From assembly GCA_902810745.1 (NCBI GenBank), contig CADDYW010000002.1, forward strand, positions 111,885 to 175,884: DNA of 64,000 bases, written 5' to 3'. Positions within the stretch are counted from its first letter, which is position 1. Every line of letters begins with the position of its first letter. This document shows positions 44,983 to 54,538 of the stretch, one piece after another. Origin of the DNA: Chloroflexota bacterium. GTDB lineage: Bacteria; Chloroflexota; UBA6077; FW602-bin22; CADDYW01. A program made the translations under genes and the position numbers. The notes below the pieces were generated by a model. That model saw only the letters and a program-made list of their open reading frames with translations, did no database searches and was not told the DNA's origin.

Positions 44983-45897
44983 TCAGTAGGAGAAGACGAT
45001 CGTGATCTCGGCGGTGACGGTTTGCTGGCCGGGCTCGATGGGTACCGATGGTGCGGCAGCGGGTGCAGCAGCGGCACGCGGTACGGCTAGGGGCACCGGA
45101 ATGCTGACCTGACTCTCGGTGACCGACTGGACGCCGGAGATCTGGAGGCCAAGCGCGGCGGCGAGGGCGTCTGCCTTCGACCGCGCGTCGGCCGCGGCGG
45201 CTGCCAGGGCCTTATTCCGTAGGGACGTCTCGTCCTTGAAGGTGAAGCTGATACCACTGGCGGTGTTGGCGCCGGCCTTGACCGCGGCGTCGAGGACTGC
45301 GCCCGCCTGGTCGATGTTTTCGACCGTGACCCGGACGTTGTTCGTCGCATTGTAGCCGTTGACGGTGTTACCCTCGGTGATGACCGGGAAGAGAGAGACG
45401 CCGGTTGTCTGAATATCCTTGTCTGGAATCCCGAGGGCCTTGATCGCGTTCAGAACGTTTTGCATCTGCTGATTGTTCTCGGCCTGGGCTTCCTGGGCCG
45501 TTTGCGCCCGGGTACTGACGCCGGCCTGAACGATTGCCTCATCCGGACGTGCCTGGATTCGACCGGTGCCACTGACCGCGATACCACGGGGAGTAGCTCC
45601 CGGCGACGACTGTGGCGGAGGTGACAGCACGGCGGAGGTGTTCACGCCGGCTGGCGCGCTCGATGCCACGCCCGCGAGGGACTGACCTGGAGCTACCTGC
45701 CCTCGGGCAATTGCACCCCCGCCCGCTGCAGGCGCTCCAATGACTGCGCCGCCCGGCACGCTCGCGACCGGCGTCGGCGTGGTCGCGGCGTGCAGGGCGA
45801 GCCCATCCGAGGCGCATCCGCCGACAGCGCTCGCGAGCAGGAGTGCTCCGAGAGTCAGCCCGGCGATCGAAGACACGGTACTGGTTGCAAGTTTCAT
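44983..45897 (-). CDS. SIMPL-domain (DUF541) lipoprotein
   Basis: 304 residues. The signal peptide ends in V-G-G-C (lipobox). A linker rich in Ala, Pro and Gly follows to about residue 105, then the SIMPL domain: G-I-A-V-S-G-T-G-R-I-Q-A-R-P-D-E-A, Q-T-T-G-V-S-L-F-P and the closing V-T-A-E-I-T-I-V-F. GGGAGG lies before the ATG. SIMPL proteins are surface or periplasmic with poorly defined roles. Monocistronic, with a strong terminator. Confidence 0.88.
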   Translation of the reverse strand: MKLATSTVSSIAGLTLGALLLASAVGGCASDGLALHAATTPTPVASVPGGAVIGAPAAGGGAIARGQVAPGQSLAGVASSAPAGVNTSAVLSPPPQSSPGATPRGIAVSGTGRIQARPDEAIVQAGVSTRAQTAQEAQAENNQQMQNVLNAIKALGIPDKDIQTTGVSLFPVITEGNTVNGYNATNNVRVTVENIDQAGAVLDAAVKAGANTASGISFTFKDETSLRNKALAAAAADARSKADALAAALGLQISGVQSVTESQVSIPVPLAVPRAAAAPAAAPSVPIEPGQQTVTAEITIVFSY

Positions 45898-46366
45898 GAC
45901 CTTCCTCCCTCATCACGTACCCTGACTGCAGTGATAGAGATCCACTGGAGCGAGGCGGGCTCGGCTCGTTCGGTCCGATCCGCTATCGCCCATATCACTC
46001 CATGGACGGCGTCGGCTGCCGAAAAGTTCCGCGCTGCGCTCTTCTTCTTACACCGTTCCAAGCCTTTCCGCTGGTCCTTTTTGCGCCGGTTAACTGGTCG
46101 CGTGGTACACTTCGTGTGCACATAGCGGCTTTCACAGGTCTGCCTTCATCGCCCAGAGTGTCACGGGCCGGCCACGCCGGCTGGCTGCCTGGACACCTGC
46201 GACGACACGCTGGCGGGTTTCCCCCTCGCTCGGTCACGGGAAAGCCGCTATGTTCCACTACCATGACTGCGCAGGACGTAACCCGCGTGTCAGCTCGCCC
46301 GCGCACACCTGCCTCGCGAGCTGCGCGCTGCCTGCCCTGCTGCGGTCGGAAGGAGCGCGAGCCGCG
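45898..46366. other. Intergenic region before dcd
   Basis: 469 bases with no supported gene; the short open frames here have low-complexity, non-conserved translations. A small dyad GTACAC-TTC-GTGTGC lies near 46104-46118. No convincing promoter hexamer pair was found. Confidence 0.5.
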
Positions 46367-46954
46367 ATGATTCTAAGCGACCGCTCGATTCGCGAAGAGA
46401 TCCAGGCGGGGAAGATCCGCATCGAACCGTTGGATTCGGGATGCATCCAGCCCTCCAGCGTCGATCTGCACCTGTATGACGAGTTTCTCGTGTTTCGAAA
46501 CACTCGGCGGCCCTTCATCGACGTCCGGGAGCCACAGCATGACCTGACCGAGCTGATTCGCGTCGAGAACGGAGATGCATTCATCCTGCATCCCGGCGAG
46601 TTCGTCCTGGGAAGTACGGCCGAGGTGGTCGGAATCCCGGTCGATCTAGTCGGCCGTCTTGACGGTAAGAGCTCGCTGGGACGATGCGGGCTGATGATCC
46701 ACTCCACGGCGGGGTACGTGGATCCGGGCTTTGTCGGTCGACTGACACTCGAGCTGAGCAATGTCGCCAATCTTCCAATTGCTCTCTATCCTGGGATGCC
46801 GATCGCCCAGATCTCCTTCAGTCGGATGACGACGCCCGCGGAGAAACCGTACGGTGATGCCTCGATCGGGAGCAAATACCAGGGACAGATGGGACCTCGG
46901 GCGAGCGAGCTTCACCGCGAGTTTCACTCTCCCCGTCGGCAGGGGGCAGGATGA
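46367..46954 (+). CDS. dcd: dCTP deaminase
   Basis: 195 residues. Forms dUTP (or dUMP) from dCTP for thymidylate synthesis. Marks: M-I-L-S-D-R-S-I at the start, Q-P-S-S-V-D-L-H-L, the active-site segment G-K-S-S-L-G-R-C-G-L and H-S-T-A-G-Y-V-D-P-G-F. ATG 46367 is preferred to longer frames. Its stop overlaps the next gene by ATGA. Confidence 0.95.
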   Translation: MILSDRSIREEIQAGKIRIEPLDSGCIQPSSVDLHLYDEFLVFRNTRRPFIDVREPQHDLTELIRVENGDAFILHPGEFVLGSTAEVVGIPVDLVGRLDGKSSLGRCGLMIHSTAGYVDPGFVGRLTLELSNVANLPIALYPGMPIAQISFSRMTTPAEKPYGDASIGSKYQGQMGPRASELHREFHSPRRQGAG

Positions 46955-47554
46955 GCCCGGAGCGCCAGGTCGACGAGCGGCTTATCGTCGTCCCGGTGCA
47001 CCATCTGCGCGCCGCCAATCTGGCGCAGGGCTTCGATCCCATGCCGGAGCCGATTCTCACTGCCATCTTCGCGCCCCGCGTCGCCAGGGTTATGCCACGC
47101 TCCGTGGCCGAGGCAGATCCCCGTTTCAAGCAGATTGTCTGTTACGTCATCTTGCGGAGCCGGGGACTGATCTTCCACTACCTTCGGTCAGCGGGAGCAG
47201 GAGAGCGACGGCTGGCGGGACGTCGCTCGCTGGGTGTCGGAGGACACCTGAACGCGGATGATGCGAACGGGGCGCTGGACCAGCAGGGGCTGCAACGCGC
47301 CATCCAGCGCGAGCTGAACGAAGAGGTCGCGCTGGGTGACGTGCCATCGATTCGCTACCTGGGGATCATCAACGACGACTCGACCGAGGTGGGACGCGTC
47401 CACCTCGGCCTGGTTGCGCTGGCCGATCTGCCACGGCCCGACGCGCGTCTACGAGATGCAACCCTCCTGGACGGTCGCTTCGATCCTCCCGAGGAGCTTG
47501 CCGTCCAGGCAGCCGCGTTCGAAACCTGGTCGCAGCTTTGCCTGCCCGCGCTCG

Positions 47555-47577
<23 letters not shown>
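46951..47577 (+). CDS. NUDIX-like protein co-translated with dcd
   Basis: 208 residues. A degenerate NUDIX box is visible: G-G-H-L, a spacer, then Q-R-E-L-N-E-E-V (R-E-x-x-E-E core) near residue 125. Y-V-I-L-R-S-R-G-L-I-F-H-Y precedes it. This matches predicted NUDIX phosphoesterases of unknown substrate. The 4-bp overlap with dcd suggests a nucleotide-pool role. Its 3' end overlaps the convergent MoxR gene by 23 bp. Confidence 0.75.
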
Positions 47578-48538
<961 letters not shown>

Positions 48539-48597
48539 GGGCTCGATCCGCCTTCTCATAGCTTCCAACCGTCCCTGCGGCAATTTGGATGCCACCG

Positions 48598-49671
48598 CTA
48601 CGGGCTTCGCACCAGGTCGCTTACTCGCGTGAACATGAAGTGATCGAAGTAGTAATGGATGAGCAAGCACGAAAGGATCACGATGTAGTAGCTCTGGATC
48701 CAGGGCACGCGGAGCACGACGTTCAAGAAGATCACCATGACTCCTGCGGCCAGGGTCAGCCCGACGTTGAAGAAATAGTAGGCTGGGCCCCGATGCTCGC
48801 CCGCGATCTTCTGTACGACCGGACTGGTAATCTCTCCCCGTTCTTGGCGGAGGCGATTCAGATACCAGGTCAATCCAAGATACTGGAATGAATGCCAGAC
48901 ATTCATTCCCTGGAACGCCACGTCGAGGTTATCGGCGCTCGGAATGATGTAGGAAAGACAGACGGTGATGATGATGAGAAGCGTCTTTGGAAAGTTTGCA
49001 CGACGTTGCTGGATCTCGAGGAGTGTCTTGCCGATATAGAGGGCCAGGCAGAAGAAGAACAGGCCACCCGCAAGGTAGATCACCCACTCCTGGCCCACGA
49101 TGAATGGAATTTCGATCCGGATGCCGCCGATGATGAAGCGGTTCTGAACAAGCTTCACCATGGCGAGCGGATAGAGGCTCGTGAAGATGACGGCATAGTC
49201 GATGGCACGGCTCACGTGTGATCGAAACTCGTTACCCTTCGCCCGATAGCAGTCGGAGATATAGGCGATCTGGTGAAGAACGTGTACCGAGGCCCACATC
49301 ATGAAGATCGTGAGTAGCAGGGTAAGGTTCACGAGGCCGAGGATCGTCACGATGACCGGTAGGCACAGCGCGAGCGCGACGTAGACCGGATATTGCCGAG
49401 TGAAGTTGCGGTCCATGAAGGTGAGCGTGTAGGTGGAGCACATGTGCGGACCACCGACGACGAGCGCGACGAGGATGTCGACCGCCGCTGCAGGATCGAC
49501 GATCCCACCGGGAACGCCGTACTGGCTGAAAAGCTGAAAGAGAAGAAAAGGAACGGGAACCAGGATCGCGCTGAGGCTAATGTACGTGAGATCCCAACGT
49601 TTACTCAGCAGCCACGGCGACTGCCAGTTCGAAATGGCACCACCGCCAAGCCACGTTCGGTCAGCGTACAT
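48598..49671 (-). CDS. Conserved His-rich polytopic membrane protein, function unknown
   Basis: 357 residues with about nine hydrophobic helices. Histidines sit in helix-border motifs: G-G-P-H-M (76), V-H-V-L-H-Q (130, 133), V-W-H-S-F-Q-Y-L (260) and H-Y-Y-F-D-H-F (339, 344). Such paired His motifs in membrane helices occur in diiron or haem membrane enzymes, but I cannot assign a family. ATG 49671 follows AGGAGGAG; the longer frame is not conserved. The MoxR gene lies downstream and may activate it, an inference from proximity. The 49672-49998 stretch holds no gene I can support. Confidence 0.75.
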   Translation of the reverse strand: MYADRTWLGGGAISNWQSPWLLSKRWDLTYISLSAILVPVPFLLFQLFSQYGVPGGIVDPAAAVDILVALVVGGPHMCSTYTLTFMDRNFTRQYPVYVALALCLPVIVTILGLVNLTLLLTIFMMWASVHVLHQIAYISDCYRAKGNEFRSHVSRAIDYAVIFTSLYPLAMVKLVQNRFIIGGIRIEIPFIVGQEWVIYLAGGLFFFCLALYIGKTLLEIQQRRANFPKTLLIIITVCLSYIIPSADNLDVAFQGMNVWHSFQYLGLTWYLNRLRQERGEITSPVVQKIAGEHRGPAYYFFNVGLTLAAGVMVIFLNVVLRVPWIQSYYIVILSCLLIHYYFDHFMFTRVSDLVRSP

Positions 49672-49998
49672 TGATGCAGACTCCTCCTTCCCGTGCGGTT
49701 TCGTCGTGATTGGCCTCGATAGGCCGAGAGTTGAAAAGGCGACGTGAACGACCGAGTGATTGTCAGCGAGGGCCCCACCACTTTCCCAGCGTCGAACCAG
49801 CGGAGCCGACATACGCCATTATAGCGCACAAGCAGGTCCCTGGCACGACTTTATGGAAGATCAGGCCAAACAGACCTGCCGCGCTCGTATCGTCGCACGC
49901 GAGATGTGGGGGAATCGCCTGCCGTGGTCCTGCACTGGAAGGAGGCGCGTGTGCTGATCTCCGGTCGTGGGGAGATCGAAGAAGCAGAGATACCGATC

Positions 49999-50808
49999 TC
50001 AGTCAGCTGCGGATGGCGACGTGGTCGTGATCGGAAGGCTGAGGTAGAACGTGGACCCGCGTTCAGGACCCGGGCTTTCGACCCGAAGCTGCCCGTTCAG
50101 CATTCGAGCGATACCCGCGACGACGAGCAGACTCAGTCCCAGGCCCTCGCGACGGACTGACTGTGCCCGCTCCGGACGGTAGAACTTCTCGAAGATATGC
50201 TCCTTCTCGGATTCCGTCAGACCGATACCCTGGTCGGAAATCGCGATCTCTACCACGTCGTCGCTGCTGCTGAGCGACACGGAGACGTCCGACGTCTCCG
50301 GGGAGAAGAGAATCGCGTTGGAGAGGAGAGAGCCGAGCATCTGGCCGATGCGACGCGGATCGCCAAGCACCATCGGCACGTCGTCTGGGATGCTTGCCCG
50401 AATCGTTCGCTCGGGGTGCCGGCGGCGAGCCTTCCGGATCTGCTCGCGCACAATCGGCACGATGTCGACCTCGGTCGGCGCCAGCGTCAGGATTTGGGCT
50501 TCCAGGCGCGCGGCATCGACGATCTGCCCCACCATCTTATCGAGCCGTTGGGTCGCGTTGATCGCGGCCGTGAGGTTGCGGCGGTCCTGATCGAAGGACG
50601 ATCCAGGCGGGAGGTGTTGGAGCACGGCCTGCACATAGCCAAGTACCAGGGTGAGGGGCCCGCGTAGGTCGTGGGAGATGACCTTCAGCCACTGATCCCA
50701 GCGCTGCTCCAGCTCCTCGATCCGCTTGCGGCGCTCCATTAGCTCCGACTCGAGATCCTGGATGCGTGCTTCCAGCTGGTGCAGATGCGGAGAAGGGTTA
50801 CGTTCCAA
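49999..50808 (-). CDS. Soluble sensor histidine kinase (orphan)
   Basis: 269 residues with a TTG start. A coiled-coil N-terminus (about 8-40) leads to the HisKA helix V-I-S-H-D-L-R-G-P-L and the ATPase domain with S-N-A-I-L-F-S-P (N-box), D-Q-G-I-G-L-T (G1) and G-L-G-L-S-L-L-V (G2). No membrane helix or input domain, and no response regulator beside it, so its signal and partner are unknown. Confidence 0.85.
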   Translation of the reverse strand: MERNPSPHLHQLEARIQDLESELMERRKRIEELEQRWDQWLKVISHDLRGPLTLVLGYVQAVLQHLPPGSSFDQDRRNLTAAINATQRLDKMVGQIVDAARLEAQILTLAPTEVDIVPIVREQIRKARRRHPERTIRASIPDDVPMVLGDPRRIGQMLGSLLSNAILFSPETSDVSVSLSSSDDVVEIAISDQGIGLTESEKEHIFEKFYRPERAQSVRREGLGLSLLVVAGIARMLNGQLRVESPGPERGSTFYLSLPITTTSPSAAD

Positions 50809-50888
50809 GGAGTGACGACCGGGGAGAAGAGCTCATCGTCGAACTCACCGTCGCAAAGTTGTGACGGTCGACCAGCACGGCCGGCCGG

Positions 50889-50959
50889 CTGCCGAGCCAG
50901 GATTCGAACCTGGAACAACAGATCCAAAGTCTGCTGTGTTACCGTTACACCACTCGGCA
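50889..50959 (-). tRNA. tRNA-Gln (anticodon TTG)
   Basis: Cloverleaf checked by hand: acceptor TGCCGAG/CTCGGCA, D-stem GTGT/ACAC, anticodon stem GCAGA/TCTGT with loop CTTTGGA (anticodon TTG), T-arm CCAGG/CCTGG with TTCGAAT, discriminator G. CCA is not encoded, unlike the tRNA-Pro in this window. Confidence 0.95.
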
Positions 50960-50975
50960 ATACTTGTGAGGCCTC

Positions 50976-51004
50976 ATTCTAACACGGCTCTCCCCTCTTG
51001 TCAA
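50976..51004 (-). promoter_or_regulatory. Promoter of tRNA-Gln
   Basis: Minus-strand TTGACA (51004-50999), 17-bp spacer, TAGAAT (50981-50976), starting transcription about 10 bases before the tRNA. Confidence 0.7.
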
Positions 51005-51032
51005 GCGACCAGGTGGATGTTCCTCGGACCGG

Positions 51033-51800
51033 TCACAGAGAGAGGGTGTGGCGCATCAGCCCGCCATCGATCACGTACGTACTGCCAGTTACGTAGGATG
51101 CTTCCGGGGATGCAAGGTAGGCCACGAGCTCGGCAACCTCCTCTGGCTGGCCGATTCGGTTGAGTGGAATCTCCGACAGCAGCTGCTGCCGCAGCGTGGG
51201 ATTGCTGGTGACCTGAACGTTGATCGGCGTCGCGATTGCGCCGGGCGCGACGTCATTGACCGTGATCTTGTACGGGGCAAGCTCGAGGCAGATCGTTCGC
51301 ATCATCATGCGCATTCCGCCCTTTGAGGCTGCGTACGGGGAGTACCGCGGCAAGGGAAGATCTTCGTGGACCGACGAGACGTTGATGATACGGCCACCGC
51401 CGCCCTGACGGATCATCTGCTGTGCAGCAGCCTGTGCGCAGAAGAAAGCACCTTTCAGGTTGACCGCCATCACCGCGTCGTAGTGCTCTTCGGTTACTTC
51501 GAGAAAAGGCTCTCGGAACTCGATCCCGGCATTGTTGACCAGTATATCCACGCGCCCGAGGTGAGCGACGGTCTCGGCGATGAGCTTTCGCGCCTCGTCG
51601 GTCTTGCCCACGTCGGCGCCGACGGCGATGGCTCGCCGGCCCATTTGCTGGATCTCGTCCTTGACAGCCTCCCCCGGACCAGCGTGGGCGTGGTAGTTCA
51701 CGCAGATGTCGGCGCCATCTTTCGCCAGACGAAGTGCGATCGCTCGTCCGATCCCGCTCGAGGAGCCAGTCACAACCGCGACCTGTCCCGCGAGTCTCAT
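51033..51800 (-). CDS. Short-chain dehydrogenase/reductase, glucose-1-dehydrogenase-like
   Basis: 255 residues. T-G-S-S-S-G-I-G-R (cofactor), N-N-A-G-I near residue 90, I-I-N-V-S-S-V-H (catalytic Ser) and Y-A-A-S-K near residue 158. The pattern fits FabG/glucose-1-dehydrogenase-like enzymes. GAGGAGG lies before the ATG. Substrate not readable. Confidence 0.9.
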   Translation of the reverse strand: MRLAGQVAVVTGSSSGIGRAIALRLAKDGADICVNYHAHAGPGEAVKDEIQQMGRRAIAVGADVGKTDEARKLIAETVAHLGRVDILVNNAGIEFREPFLEVTEEHYDAVMAVNLKGAFFCAQAAAQQMIRQGGGGRIINVSSVHEDLPLPRYSPYAASKGGMRMMMRTICLELAPYKITVNDVAPGAIATPINVQVTSNPTLRQQLLSEIPLNRIGQPEEVAELVAYLASPEASYVTGSTYVIDGGLMRHTLSL

Positions 51801-51878
51801 CCTCTACCTCCTCAGCTCACGACACGTGTGCCGGGCGGGTCGCAGAACCTGTACCAGATTTCGCCGCCAAACCTGCGT

Positions 51879-52721
51879 TCAGCGCGAGAAACGGTAGCGG
51901 AGGAAGAGGTGGCTCTCACCTCGCTTGATGCCGATGAGCGTTCCCCAGATCGCGTGCTCCGGGGCAAAGCTACGTCCGGCGACCAGACCTGGGCGGTCGC
52001 CTGTCTGATCGCGCCCGGCAATCTGAGGCGCAACGGTGAGAAATAGCTCGTCGACGCAGCCAACCGCGAGGAAATCGCCCAGCAGCGACGGTCCGCCTTC
52101 GACGAGGATCAGCTGGCTTGGGCGCGCGGAGGTAATTGCGCGGATGACCTGTCGAGCGTCGATGGCGCCGTCGGAGTCGTCACTGACGACGATGGCGCGG
52201 GCAGGAACCGATCCTTCCCGTAAACGTCGAGCCCCGTGCCGCGTGGTGACGATCATCGGTGTCACCTCCGGGGAGCGAAACACGGGAAGGTCGAGGTCGA
52301 TCTCGCCGCGCGCGGTGACAATCACGTTGAGCGGAGGTTCCGTCCTCCCCGTCGACGCGCGCAGCTCCCGGTAAGCTTCGGCGAGCGGAGGGTAGACAAA
52401 CTCTGCGGTCCACAGATGGCGTGGTACGGCGCGCAGCGTTCCGGCCCCGACGACGACTGCGTCGGCCACCGCACGAAGGATGCCCATGACCATCCGGTCG
52501 TGCTGGTTGAACCCGCTGATCTCCCCACCGCCAGATTGACCAGGAATGTTCAGCGAGACCACGCCGTCGAGCGTTGTCACGAAATTGCTAATGACGTAGG
52601 GACCGTCGGGCGGTCGCACGAAGCTCAGCCGACCGTATCTCGCCGCGAGCTCGGGTGGCAGCGGGATTTCAACTCCGCCCGCTGCTTCGTAAAGTGTCTC
52701 GAGTGGCAGCAGATCGATCAT
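51879..52721 (-). CDS. RibD C-terminal-domain (dihydrofolate-reductase-like) reductase
   Basis: 280 residues. The domain has N-F-V-T-T-L-D-G-V-V-S near residue 50, V-V-V-G-A-G-T-L-R near residue 90, and L-I-L-V-E-G-G-P-S-L-L-G near 215, typical of the RibD_C/HTP-reductase fold that reduces pterin or pyrimidine substrates with NADPH. The ATG overlaps the folE stop (ATGA). Coupling to folE suggests a pterin or folate step, possibly replacing classical DHFR; this is an inference. Confidence 0.82.
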   Translation of the reverse strand: MIDLLPLETLYEAAGGVEIPLPPELAARYGRLSFVRPPDGPYVISNFVTTLDGVVSLNIPGQSGGGEISGFNQHDRMVMGILRAVADAVVVGAGTLRAVPRHLWTAEFVYPPLAEAYRELRASTGRTEPPLNVIVTARGEIDLDLPVFRSPEVTPMIVTTRHGARRLREGSVPARAIVVSDDSDGAIDARQVIRAITSARPSQLILVEGGPSLLGDFLAVGCVDELFLTVAPQIAGRDQTGDRPGLVAGRSFAPEHAIWGTLIGIKRGESHLFLRYRFSR

Positions 52722-53371
52722 TCGCCCAGACCACACGCCTTCAGGAATTCGGTCCGTAGAGAAGGATTGCTATCGTACTCGCCACGCCAGAAGGTCGTAC
52801 GCGTGCGTGGCTCGGTCTCGCGCACCCCGCGCATCTGAGTGCAGAGGTGGGCAGCTTCGAGGTAGACCGCCACGCCGTGGGGCTCGAGCATGGCCTCCAG
52901 GGTGTCTGCGATCTGCCGCCCTAACCTCTCTTGAACGGTGAATCTCTTGGAGAACAGGCGGACGAGGCGTGTGAGCTTCGAAATACCGATGATGTGCTCG
53001 TGGGCGATGTAGCCGACGTAGGCGCGACCGTGGAACGGGAAGGCGTGGTGCTCGCACAGCGCGAAAAACTGGATCGGCCCTTCGATGATCTGACTCAGTC
53101 TGCAGTCCGGGCCGCCACGACATTCGGTCTGGAATGCGGTCAGCAGCTTCGGATCGCCATCGTAGCCCTCGGTGACGTCGTACAGCGCGCGAACGAAACG
53201 CCGCGGGGTATCTTTCGTCGCGGGTGTCGAGAGGTCCATACCAAAGGCGCTGAACATCTCGGCGACGTACGTCTCGAACCTGCGCATCTGCTCCTCGGTC
53301 ACCTTTCGCCGGCGCAGCTCGATTGCTTGCTGCACATCCTGATCGTCGAGATCTGGTGTATACCAAGCCAT
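52718..53371 (-). CDS. folE: GTP cyclohydrolase I
   Basis: 217 residues. Makes dihydroneopterin triphosphate, the first step to folate and other pterins. Zinc ligands are visible in C-E-H-H-A-F-P-F and H-L-C-T-Q-M-R-G. D-T-P-R-R-F and G-I-S-K-L-T-R-L-V are also conserved. ATG 53371 has GGAG just upstream; the longer frame is not conserved. Co-translated with the RibD_C reductase. Confidence 0.95.
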   Translation of the reverse strand: MAWYTPDLDDQDVQQAIELRRRKVTEEQMRRFETYVAEMFSAFGMDLSTPATKDTPRRFVRALYDVTEGYDGDPKLLTAFQTECRGGPDCRLSQIIEGPIQFFALCEHHAFPFHGRAYVGYIAHEHIIGISKLTRLVRLFSKRFTVQERLGRQIADTLEAMLEPHGVAVYLEAAHLCTQMRGVRETEPRTRTTFWRGEYDSNPSLRTEFLKACGLGE

Positions 53372-53645
53372 TGCTCTCCTCTGTACCCTACCCGGTACGC
53401 CTATCCTAACCACGACTCCGGGAATTAGCAAGAAAAGCGACAGGGAATATTGGCAATTGGTAGAACGGGCAGACGACCTTGCCTCGTGGCAACGACGCCA
53501 GATCGGTTCGCCGGTGGTCACACGCCCTGCCGAAGGCCAAAGGCACCTCCGTACTCGCTCGGTCCGCGATGAGAACCTGCCGTGATGCGGGGTCGGACGG
53601 CTCATTCAGGGTGGTGTAGTTGCAGACATCTCCCCGGAGACGGCA

Positions 53646-54401
53646 TCAATGCATGACGAGACCGCCATCGACCGAGAGAGTCTGCCCGGTGATGAAACGA
53701 GCCTCGTCGGATACCAGGAACGCGACGGCATCGGCGACGTCCGTCGGCTCGCCTACGCGGCGCAGCGGGGTGATGGCGGCGAACTTTTCACGCGTTGCCG
53801 CCGACATCTTTCTCGGCTTGGATGCGATGATTCCGGGAGCAACGGCATTCACCCGAATGGACGGAGCGAGCTCGAGCGCGAGAACCCGGGTGAGCATGAC
53901 CACCCCGGCTTTTGAGGCAGCGTAGGGGACAGAGACCGGAAACCCCGGGCGGGCGCTCAGCCCGCCGCCCGACGCAAGATTGACGATCGTGCCATTGCCC
54001 GAGGCACGAAGCGCGGGCACCGCGGCCTGGCAGAGGAAGAAGACCGCTCGCAGATTGACCGCGAACGTCGATTCCCAAAGCTGCGGAGTTACTTTGTCAA
54101 ATGACGTCGTGTTGTAGACTCCCGCGTTATTGACAAGAACGTCAAGCTGGCCAAAGGACGCGAGCGTCTCATCAACCACAGTGGGCACGTTGTCGAGGCG
54201 CTGCAGGTCCGCCTGGATGGTGACCGCGCGGCGCCCCAGCGCGGTAATCGCAGCGACGACGTCGTGAGCCTCCACGACGGACCGGTGGACGTGAAGGGCG
54301 ACGTCCATGCCCTGTTCTGCCAGTTTCACGGCGATCGCTCGACCAATCCCCCGTCCAGCACCCGTGACGAGGGCGACCTTGCGAGATGTTTCGGCGATCA
54401 C
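53646..54401 (-). CDS. Short-chain dehydrogenase/reductase
   Basis: 251 residues from GTG 54401 (GAGG eleven bases ahead); GTG 54413 is an alternative, and the frame up to 54518 is not conserved. T-G-A-G-R-G-I-G-R, N-N-A-G-V, N-L-A-S-G (catalytic Ser) and Y-A-A-S-K are all present. FabG-like. Divergent from the aminotransferase, with about 140 bases between starts. Substrate unknown. Confidence 0.88.
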   Translation of the reverse strand: MIAETSRKVALVTGAGRGIGRAIAVKLAEQGMDVALHVHRSVVEAHDVVAAITALGRRAVTIQADLQRLDNVPTVVDETLASFGQLDVLVNNAGVYNTTSFDKVTPQLWESTFAVNLRAVFFLCQAAVPALRASGNGTIVNLASGGGLSARPGFPVSVPYAASKAGVVMLTRVLALELAPSIRVNAVAPGIIASKPRKMSAATREKFAAITPLRRVGEPTDVADAVAFLVSDEARFITGQTLSVDGGLVMH

Positions 54402-54538
54402 GATCAGATCCACCTCATCCGCGGCGTTCGGGTCAAGCTCTGCAGCAAACGTACCCGGGCGCCACTGAGCTTCAGGAGAGCCTGCGTCGGCGCTTCCCTT
54501 CTGTGCTACAATCACCATCGCCCGCGAGGAGTGAGAAG

